Source of the DNA: BOG-931 sp963761525
GTDB taxonomy: Bacteria > Pseudomonadota > Alphaproteobacteria > Rhizobiales > Xanthobacteraceae
DNA: 64,000 nucleotides
Assembly: GCA_963761525.1 (NCBI GenBank)
Contig: CAVXHG010000002.1
Span: forward strand, 248,001 to 312,000
Reading direction: 5' to 3'
Under the pieces are notes generated by a model. That model was not told where the DNA came from. It made no database searches and saw only the letters and a program-made list of their open reading frames with translations. Shown here piece by piece: positions 54,019 to 61,026 of the stretch. A program made the translations under genes and the position numbers. The first letter of the stretch is position 1, and each line of letters opens with the position of its first letter.

Positions 54019-55676
54019 GATGCGCGGCCCTGTTCAATTCGGCCGATGATGGTCTCAAGCCGCTCCAGCCGGTCGGCCTCGCCGGGCGGTTTGTCCCAGC
54101 GTAACCGGTTGATGCGTGGGAACCGCATCGCCAGGCCGGATTTATGCCGGGTCGAGCGCTGCAAACCCTCGAATGCGACTTCAAATACCAGGCCCTGATC
54201 CGGTTCGTGCACGACCTCGCGCACCGGGCCGAAGCGCTCGGTGGTGTTACGGCGGACGAAGCGGTCGATCTGCAACAATTCTTCGTCAGTAAAGCCAAAA
54301 TAGGCCTTGCCAACCGGTACCAGTTCTTCGCCGCTCTCGCCGCGCGTCCATACCCCGAACGTGTAATCGGAATAATAGGACGACCGCTTGCCGTGGCCGC
54401 GCTGTGCGTACATCAGCACGGCGTCGACGATGAACGGGTCTCGTTTCCATTTCCACCACGGCCCCTTCGGGCGGCCGGGCAGATAAAGCGAATCCCGCCG
54501 CTTGAGCATGACGCCTTCAACTGCCGCGGCGTCTTCACCGGCGCCGGCATTTTCAGGATTTTTTCGCGCGGCGGTCAGCTCCTCCCAGGTTGCGAACGGA
54601 ACCAGCGGCGAAAGATCGATGCGTGGATCGTTGAGCCGATTAATGAAGACCTCCAGTCGGACGCGGCGATCGGCAAACGGCAACTCGCGCAAGTCCTCGC
54701 TGCCTTCGGCAAGCAGATCGTAGGCACGCAGATGGGCCGGAAATTCTGTGAGCAGCTTGGGCGTGACGGTTTTGCGATTGAGCCGCTGTTGCAGTACGTT
54801 GAACGACTGCACGCGCCGCTCGCGCATGATCAGAAGTTCGCCGTCAATGGCGCCGGGCAGGTGCAGCGCCTCGAGCAAATCGGGGAAACTTTTGGAAATA
54901 TCCTCGCCGGTGCGCGAATAAAGCCGCGCAACCATGACGTCATCCTGCCGCGCGGCGACCGCTTGTATCCGGATGCCATCCCACTTCCACTCCGCCGTGA
55001 AATCGGCGGCGTTGAGTTCGGCGAGATCGACCTCGTCGAGCGCGTGCGCCAGCATCGCCGGCCGGAACGGCGCCGGGTCGGTGCTCGCCGGTTTATCGGC
55101 ATGGCCTTCGAGCCAGGCGAACAGATCACGATAAGGCGGCGCAAGGCCCGGCCACAGCAGTTCGATCTCCTGGGCGTCTTTTTCGCCGAGTGCACCGACG
55201 GCGGATTTCGCCAGCCGCGCCGATACGCCGATGCGCAAGCCGCCTGTGACCAGCTTGATCAACGCCCAGCGGCCGTTCTCGTCGAGGGCATCGAGCCATT
55301 GCGCCAACTGTTTCGGCAGTTGCGCCTTGCCGAGCGTCGAAAGCGTCTCGACGACAGCGGTCAGGGACAGGTCATACCCGTTGCCGTTTGATGCAGCGGC
55401 GTTGGCGGAGGGCCACATCAACGCGACGGTTTCAGAAAGATCGCCGACATAGTCGTAGGACAATTCGAACAACACCGGATCGGTGCGCTCGGCAATCAGG
55501 CTCCTGATCAGTCCGGCCTTGGCGTGTGGAAAGCTTAGCGTCCCCGTGAGCGCTGCCAGCGCCCAGCCGCGCTCGGGATCGGGCGTGGAGCGGAAATAAT
55601 CGGTGATCAGCCGCAGCTTGGCGTTTCGTGCCGGCTCATAGGCCAGGCGGTTGAGCAGTTCGGCGAAGCGGTTCAT
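54015..55676 (-). CDS. ATP-dependent DNA ligase of the ligase-associated repair cluster
   Basis: The product is 553 residues from ATG at 55676 (MNRFAELLNRLAYEPARNAK). Lys231 in EWKWDGIRIQ is the adenylated residue of motif I, GAIDGELLIMR is motif III, AVEGVMLKRRDS motif IV and WWKWKRDP motif V. The N-terminal 200 residues form the DNA-binding domain of archaeal/eukaryal-like ligase I. Clusters of this ligase with an MBL exonuclease, Lhr-core helicase and PdeM phosphoesterase are known in Pseudomonas and others. ATG overlaps the exonuclease stop. Confidence 0.93.
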   Translation of the reverse strand: MNRFAELLNRLAYEPARNAKLRLITDYFRSTPDPERGWALAALTGTLSFPHAKAGLIRSLIAERTDPVLFELSYDYVGDLSETVALMWPSANAAASNGNGYDLSLTAVVETLSTLGKAQLPKQLAQWLDALDENGRWALIKLVTGGLRIGVSARLAKSAVGALGEKDAQEIELLWPGLAPPYRDLFAWLEGHADKPASTDPAPFRPAMLAHALDEVDLAELNAADFTAEWKWDGIRIQAVAARQDDVMVARLYSRTGEDISKSFPDLLEALHLPGAIDGELLIMRERRVQSFNVLQQRLNRKTVTPKLLTEFPAHLRAYDLLAEGSEDLRELPFADRRVRLEVFINRLNDPRIDLSPLVPFATWEELTAARKNPENAGAGEDAAAVEGVMLKRRDSLYLPGRPKGPWWKWKRDPFIVDAVLMYAQRGHGKRSSYYSDYTFGVWTRGESGEELVPVGKAYFGFTDEELLQIDRFVRRNTTERFGPVREVVHEPDQGLVFEVAFEGLQRSTRHKSGLAMRFPRINRLRWDKPPGEADRLERLETIIGRIEQGRAS

Positions 55677-56728
55677 CCCTCCGCTCCACCGTCGGCCTGT
55701 TCGGTTGCGTCGTCCTCGTCGCCATAGCCGACAATGTCGAGCGGCCGGGCCTTGAGACCGCGTGCGCCGCACCAGTGCACCAGCGCGTCTTCCTGGCCGT
55801 GCGTGACCCAGATTTCGCCGGCGCCGGTGGCCTCGATGGTGGCGGTCAGCCCGTCCCAGTCAGCGTGATCGGAAATGACAAGCGGCAGCGATACACCTTG
55901 CTGCCGCGCGCGGGCGCGGACCCGCATCCAGCCGGATGCAAAAGCGGCGAGCGGATCGGGAAATCGCCGTGTCCACAGATCGTTCAGGGCCGAAGGCGGA
56001 CAGATCGTGATAGTGCCAGCGAGGCTGGGCTTTGTTGCGCCGCTAACGAGACGCAATTCGCCGAGCGCAATGCCGCGGCTCTCGTAATAGCGCGTGATTT
56101 TCTCCATCGCGCCATGCAGATAGATCGGCGCGGTGTAGCCGGCCTTGCGCAGCAGGGCGATGACGCGCTGCGCCTTGCCGAGCGAATAAGCACCGACCAG
56201 ATGCGCGCGCTCGGGGAACAGCGCGACGGAGCGCAACAGCTTTTCAATTTCGCCGTCCGGATCGCCGTGGCGGAATACCGGTAACGCGAACGTTGCTTCG
56301 GTGATGAACACGTCGCACGGCACGAGTTCAAACGGCGTGCAGGTCGGATCGGGGACGTTCTTGTAATCGCCGGAGGCAATGATGCGCAGCCCGTTAGCCT
56401 GTACGGCGATCTGTGCCGAGCCGAGGACGTGGCCGGCGGGATGAAACGTTACTTTCACGCCGCCGACGTCGATGGTTTCGCCATAGCGGGCTGTCTGCGT
56501 GGTTCCGGCGAAACTCTCGCCATAGCGCAGCCGCATCATGTCGAGGGTTTCCTGGGTCGCCAGCACGGCGCCGTGCCCCGCCCGGGCATGGTCGGAATGG
56601 GCGTGCGTGATCAGCGCCCGTTCCACCGGCCGGGTCGGGTCGATATGAAAACCGCCGATTTTGCAGCAGACGCCGGACGGTGTCGGCAGCAGGATGTCCT
56701 CAGGTCGCATCACGTCATAAATAGGCAT
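55673..56728 (-). CDS. Ligase-associated DNA exonuclease (metallo-beta-lactamase/beta-CASP-like)
   Basis: The product is about 351 residues from ATG at 56728 (MPIYDVMRPEDILLPTPSG) and has the MBL motif THAHSDHARAGHG (His42, His44, Asp46, His47), FHPAGHVLGSAQI, ASGDYKNVPDP and ISDHADWDGL. It resembles the Exo component of the Lhr-core gene cluster, a DNA 5'-exonuclease related to SNM1/CPSF. ATG at 56710 is an alternative start. First gene of its minus-strand operon, diverging from the methyltransferase by 34 bp. Confidence 0.92.
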   Translation of the reverse strand: MPIYDVMRPEDILLPTPSGVCCKIGGFHIDPTRPVERALITHAHSDHARAGHGAVLATQETLDMMRLRYGESFAGTTQTARYGETIDVGGVKVTFHPAGHVLGSAQIAVQANGLRIIASGDYKNVPDPTCTPFELVPCDVFITEATFALPVFRHGDPDGEIEKLLRSVALFPERAHLVGAYSLGKAQRVIALLRKAGYTAPIYLHGAMEKITRYYESRGIALGELRLVSGATKPSLAGTITICPPSALNDLWTRRFPDPLAAFASGWMRVRARARQQGVSLPLVISDHADWDGLTATIEATGAGEIWVTHGQEDALVHWCGARGLKARPLDIVGYGDEDDATEQADGGAEG

Positions 56729-56762
56729 TTCCTGAGAGCACGCACGCGCCCATGACCGATAC

Positions 56763-57722
56763 ATGACCGATACTGGCCCGCTTTTCGTTTCTTCCGGCGA
56801 TTTGATCGCCGACCGGCGCTATAAATGGGCGCTCGACCACGCCGCCCAAGGCGATTTGTCCGGTGCCGCCGATATCCTGGCGCAGACGGTCGAGCTGGCG
56901 CCGCGCTTTGCCACCGCATGGTTTGCGCTTGGCGCGATCCGCGATCAGCTCGGCGACCGTGACGGCGCCGTTGCCGCGTTCGGCCATGCCCGCGATGCCG
57001 ATCCGGAGGATTACCACGGCGCGCGGTTGCAACTGGCGCGGCTCGGCTCCGGAGAGGCGGCGCCAGCCATGACCGAAACCTACGTCCGCAGGCTGTTCGA
57101 CCAATATGCCGGCCGCTACGACGAGGCGCTGACTGAACGCCTCAGCTATCGCGGGCCGATGTTGTTGCGCGATGCCGTCCAGGCCTTGATGGATGCCGGC
57201 GGCCGGCCGATGCATTTTGCTGCCATGCTGGACCTCGGCTGCGGTACCGGGCTCGGCGGTACCGCGTTTCGTCCTTTTGTCGATCGGCTGGTCGGTGTCG
57301 ATCTGTCGCCGGCCATGGTCGCAAAGGCTTCCGCGAAGAGCCTTTACGATCGTTTGAGCGCAGGGAGCATCGAACCGTTCCTGGCGGACGAGATTGCAAC
57401 CGGCAACAAGTACGATCTTGTCATCGCGTCCGATGTTTTTGTTTACGTGAACGATCTCGCACCGAACATCCGCGGGGCGGTGCGTGTGCTTGCACCGGAC
57501 GGATTGCTGGCCTTCACGGTCGAGAGCCATGCCGGCGAAGGCGTGAAGCTTTTGCCGACACTGCGCTTCGCCCATAGCGCGACCTATATACGCGCGGTGC
57601 TCGGCAACGCCGGCCTCACGCCGGTGCAACTCATGAAGTCGTCCGTGCGGAAGGAAAAGGGCGTGCCGGTCGATAGCTTGATTGTTGTCGCGCAAACTTC
57701 GTCCGCCAGACCTGACGCATGA
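56763..57722 (+). CDS. TPR-containing class I SAM methyltransferase
   Basis: The 319-residue product has two TPR-like helical pairs at the N-terminus (LSGAADILAQTVELAPRFAT, GDRDGAVAAFGHARDADPED), then a class I methyltransferase domain: MLDLGCGTGLGGTAFRPFVD, VGVDLSPAMVAKA, DLVIASDVFVYVNDL. The target is not evident; small molecules or proteins are both possible. Its last 4 bp overlap the helicase start, and it diverges from the exonuclease, so it is embedded in the repair cluster. An 11-bp tandem repeat with ATG precedes the start. Confidence 0.88.
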   Translation: MTDTGPLFVSSGDLIADRRYKWALDHAAQGDLSGAADILAQTVELAPRFATAWFALGAIRDQLGDRDGAVAAFGHARDADPEDYHGARLQLARLGSGEAAPAMTETYVRRLFDQYAGRYDEALTERLSYRGPMLLRDAVQALMDAGGRPMHFAAMLDLGCGTGLGGTAFRPFVDRLVGVDLSPAMVAKASAKSLYDRLSAGSIEPFLADEIATGNKYDLVIASDVFVYVNDLAPNIRGAVRVLAPDGLLAFTVESHAGEGVKLLPTLRFAHSATYIRAVLGNAGLTPVQLMKSSVRKEKGVPVDSLIVVAQTSSARPDA

Positions 57723-60256
57723 CCGTTCTCGAACGCCCGGCGCTTCTTCCCGACGGTTTCACGCGCTGGTTCGCGAGCCGCGGCTGGACGCCACGGCCAC
57801 ACCAATTGGAGCTTCTGGCGCGGGCGCAGGCCGGCCGCTCGGTATTGCTGATCGCGCCGACCGGCGGCGGCAAAACACTGGCCGGCTTTCTGCCGAGCCT
57901 GGTGGAGTTGAGCGCTCCGGCTGTTGCGCCAAGCGGCGAAAGAAAAAAGCTGATGTCGCTCGGCCGTACGGTAGGGCGCGAAGGCGGTCTGCACACACTC
58001 TACATTTCACCGCTCAAGGCGCTGGCGGTCGATATCGCACGCAATCTGGAAACGCCGATTGCGGAAATGAAGCTGCCGATCCGCATCGAAACGCGCACCG
58101 GCGATACGCCGACGTCGAAGCGTCAACGTCAGCGGCGCGATCCTCCGGAAATCCTGCTGACCACCCCCGAACAGCTCGCTCTGCTGCTCGCGTCTGCCGA
58201 TGCACCGTTTCTGTTCGGCTCGCTCAAACGCATCATCCTCGACGAATTGCACGCGCTGGTTACCTCGAAGCGCGGCGATCTGCTTTCACTCGGCCTGGCG
58301 CGGCTGTTTCGGCTCGCGCCGGACATGACCAGTGTCGGCCTGTCAGCAACCGTAGCCGAGCCGGACGATCTTCGCCGGTACATGGTGCCGCAACGCGACG
58401 GTGCAGCACTGGCCGATCTTATTATTGCCGAAGGCGGAGCTACCCCCGACGTCTCGATGCTGACTTCGGCCGAACGTGTGCCGTGGGCCGGTCATTCGGC
58501 GCGCTATGCGCTGGGCGAGATGTATCAGCTCATTAAGACGCACCGTACGACGTTGGTATTCGTCAACACGCGAAGCCAGGCCGAAGGCATCTTCCAGGAT
58601 CTTTGGCGCATCAACGACGACAATCTCGCGGTTGCATTGCATCACGGCTCGCTCGATGTGGCGCAGCGGCGCAAGGTCGAAGCCGCGATGACGGCCGGAC
58701 GGCTGCGCGCCGTGGTGTGCACGTCGTCGCTCGACCTTGGGGTCGATTGGGGCGATGTCGATCTGGTCATCAATGTCGGTGCGCCGAAGGGCGCGTCGCG
58801 CATGCTTCAGCGTATCGGCCGCGCCAATCACCGCATGGATGAGCCGTCAAAGGGCGTGCTGATTCCGGCCAATCGTTTCGAAGTGCTGGAGTGCCGCGCA
58901 GCGCTCGACGCCATAGCTGAGAACGCACAGGATACGCCGGCATCACGGATCGGCGCGCTCGATGTGCTGGCGCAGCATGTGCTGGGCTGCGCCTGCGGCG
59001 AACCGTTCCGCAGCGATGAGCTTTACGCGGAAGTGAAGTCGGCAGCGCCTTACGTTGCTCTGACGCGCGCCGATTTCGATGCGGTGGTCGATTTTGTCGC
59101 TACCGGCGGTTACGCGCTCAAGGCTTATGAGCGCTTCGCCCGCATCCGGCTCGGCAAGGACGGCCTCTGGCGCATCGCCAATCCGATGGTCGCGCGGCGC
59201 TACCGGCTCAATGTCGGCACCATTGTCGAAGCTGATATGCTGAAAGTGCGGCTGGTGCGCTCACGTGTGTCGAAAATGGTTCCGCGCGGCGGCCGGCTTT
59301 TGGGTCAAGTCGAGGAATATTTCGTCGAGACCATGGTGCCGGGCGACACCTTCGTCTTCTCTGGCGAGATCCTGCAATACGAAGCGATCGTCGAAGACGA
59401 GGTTTACGTCTCGCGCTCGACATCCGAAGATCCGAAAGTGCCGGCCTATGAAGGCGGCAAGTTTCCATTGTCGACCTATCTCGCCGCGCGCGTGCGCGGC
59501 ATCATTTCTCATCCGCAGGAATGGCGCGGCCTGCCGGCGCAGGTCCGCGAATGGCTGGAAATCCAGGAATGGCGCTCGCACATGCCGGGGCAGCGCGAGC
59601 TTCTGGTCGAGACATTTCCCCGGGCGAACAAGCATTATCTGGTCTGCTATCCCTTCGAGGGCCGCCTTGCTCACCAAACGCTCGGCATGCTGCTGACGCG
59701 ACGTCTTGAACGGGCGCGGTTGAAACCGATGGGTTTTGTCGCCAACGAATATGCGCTTGCGGTGTGGGGAATTGGCGATGTTGCCGCGTATATCGAGCGT
59801 GGCGAGCTCTCCCTGGCCACGCTGTTCGATGAGGACATGCTTGGCGACGATCTGGAAGCGTGGCTCGCCGAGTCGGCGCTGATGAAACGGACGTTCCGGA
59901 ACTGCGCCATCATCGCCGGCTTGATCGAACGGCGATTTCCCGGCCAGGAGAAATCCCGCCGGCAGCTCACGATCTCCACCGATCTCGTTTACGACGTGCT
60001 GCGCAGCCATCAACCCGACCATGTATTGCTGCGCGCAACGCGGGCCGACGCGGCGACCGGCTTGCTCGATGTCCGCCGGCTTGGCGATATGCTCTCGCGC
60101 ATCAGGGGCCGAATCGTCCATAAGGTGCTCGACCACGTCTCGCCGCTCGCGGTTCCGGTTATGCTGGAGATCGGCCGCGAGGCGGTTTACGGCGAAGCGG
60201 CCGAAGAGTTGCTTGCCGAGACGGAGGCCGAACTGGTCAAAGAGGCGATGCAGTGA
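57719..60256 (+). CDS. Ligase-associated Lhr-core DEXH helicase
   Basis: The 845-residue product is a superfamily 2 helicase of the Lhr type: LLIAPTGGGKTLAGFLPSLV (Walker A, Lys52), RIILDELHALVTSKRGDLLS (DExH, 175-178), SLDLGVDWGDVDLVINVGAP and MLQRIGRANHRMD (motif VI). About 845 residues is the Lhr-core length, without the long C-terminal extension of full Lhr. It unwinds nucleic acid 3' to 5' in known members. Translationally coupled to the methyltransferase before it and to PdeM after it. Confidence 0.94.
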   Translation: MTVLERPALLPDGFTRWFASRGWTPRPHQLELLARAQAGRSVLLIAPTGGGKTLAGFLPSLVELSAPAVAPSGERKKLMSLGRTVGREGGLHTLYISPLKALAVDIARNLETPIAEMKLPIRIETRTGDTPTSKRQRQRRDPPEILLTTPEQLALLLASADAPFLFGSLKRIILDELHALVTSKRGDLLSLGLARLFRLAPDMTSVGLSATVAEPDDLRRYMVPQRDGAALADLIIAEGGATPDVSMLTSAERVPWAGHSARYALGEMYQLIKTHRTTLVFVNTRSQAEGIFQDLWRINDDNLAVALHHGSLDVAQRRKVEAAMTAGRLRAVVCTSSLDLGVDWGDVDLVINVGAPKGASRMLQRIGRANHRMDEPSKGVLIPANRFEVLECRAALDAIAENAQDTPASRIGALDVLAQHVLGCACGEPFRSDELYAEVKSAAPYVALTRADFDAVVDFVATGGYALKAYERFARIRLGKDGLWRIANPMVARRYRLNVGTIVEADMLKVRLVRSRVSKMVPRGGRLLGQVEEYFVETMVPGDTFVFSGEILQYEAIVEDEVYVSRSTSEDPKVPAYEGGKFPLSTYLAARVRGIISHPQEWRGLPAQVREWLEIQEWRSHMPGQRELLVETFPRANKHYLVCYPFEGRLAHQTLGMLLTRRLERARLKPMGFVANEYALAVWGIGDVAAYIERGELSLATLFDEDMLGDDLEAWLAESALMKRTFRNCAIIAGLIERRFPGQEKSRRQLTISTDLVYDVLRSHQPDHVLLRATRADAATGLLDVRRLGDMLSRIRGRIVHKVLDHVSPLAVPVMLEIGREAVYGEAAEELLAETEAELVKEAMQ

Positions 60257-61011
60257 GAGGCGAACCATCTCCCGCTCATTCCCGCGGAAGCGGACATCTA
60301 GCTCCGGAGTCCTCGCTTTCGCAGGGACGAGCGGATGACATCATCACCCTTGCCGGCGTTCCCCTGGTCGCCGATTGCGCCGGTGCGCTGTTTTGGCCGG
60401 ACGAAAGTCTTCTCGTCGTCGCCGATCTTCATCTTGAGAAGGGTTCCGCTTTCGCCGCGCGCGGCGTGCTGCTGCCTCCTTACGACACGCCTGCAACAAT
60501 CAGCCGCCTTGCTGTCCCGATCGAGCGCTATGCGCCTCGTCTTGTCATTGCGCTCGGCGACAGTTTCCACGATGGCGGCGGTCCGGATCGTATGGCGGAC
60601 ATCAGCCGCGCGGCGCTCAAGACGCTGCAGCGTGGCCGCGACTGGATCTGGATCACCGGCAATCACGATCCCGATCCGGCGGAGAATATCGGCGGACGTT
60701 TTGCGCAAACCATAGCGATTGGTCCGCTGACGTTTCGTCATGAACCTTCGGCGCTGGCGTGTGAGGGCGAAATTGCCGGACATCTGCATCCCTTGGCGCG
60801 CGTGGCGCGGCGTGGCCGCGCTGTCAGGCGGCGTTGCTTTGCCAGCGATGGCCGCCGCCTCGTCATGCCGGCGTTCGGCACTTATGCCGGCGGACTTAAC
60901 GTACGCGACCGCGCGATCGTATCGTTGTTCGGGGCGTTATCGTTCACCGCGCATTTGCTGGGCGAACGCCGTATTTATGCATTCGCCGCAGCGAAGTGCC
61001 TGTCGGACTAA
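60253..61011 (+). CDS. pdeM: Ligase-associated endonuclease/phosphoesterase PdeM
   Basis: PdeM is the manganese-dependent metallophosphoesterase of the Lhr-core cluster. The 252-residue product has VVADLHLEKG (Asp58, His60), LGDSFHDGGG (Asp103, His106), TGNHDPD (136-138) and GEIAGHLHP (His176, His178). The start is GTG overlapping the helicase stop. Homologues begin within about ten residues of ITLAGVPLVAD; here about 25 further residues (residues 7-28) are read from a palindromic repeat. Confidence 0.92.
   Translation: MRGEPSPAHSRGSGHLAPESSLSQGRADDIITLAGVPLVADCAGALFWPDESLLVVADLHLEKGSAFAARGVLLPPYDTPATISRLAVPIERYAPRLVIALGDSFHDGGGPDRMADISRAALKTLQRGRDWIWITGNHDPDPAENIGGRFAQTIAIGPLTFRHEPSALACEGEIAGHLHPLARVARRGRAVRRRCFASDGRRLVMPAFGTYAGGLNVRDRAIVSLFGALSFTAHLLGERRIYAFAAAKCLSD
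60272..60334. repeat. Palindromic repeat within the pdeM 5' coding region
   Basis: Left arm 60272-60296 begins CCGCTCATTCCCGCGGAAGC; right arm 60309-60334 ends in its near reverse complement GCAGGGACGAGCGG. Elements of this CATTCCCGCGAAAGCGGG type are usual between genes in Hyphomicrobiales. Here it lies inside the open frame. Confidence 0.75.
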
Positions 61012-61026
61012 GCCCGTCAAAACTGA

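Noticed and set aside
54144..55391. 415-codon ORF opposite the DNA ligase
   Set aside because: Antisense shadow of a gene with all ligase motifs.
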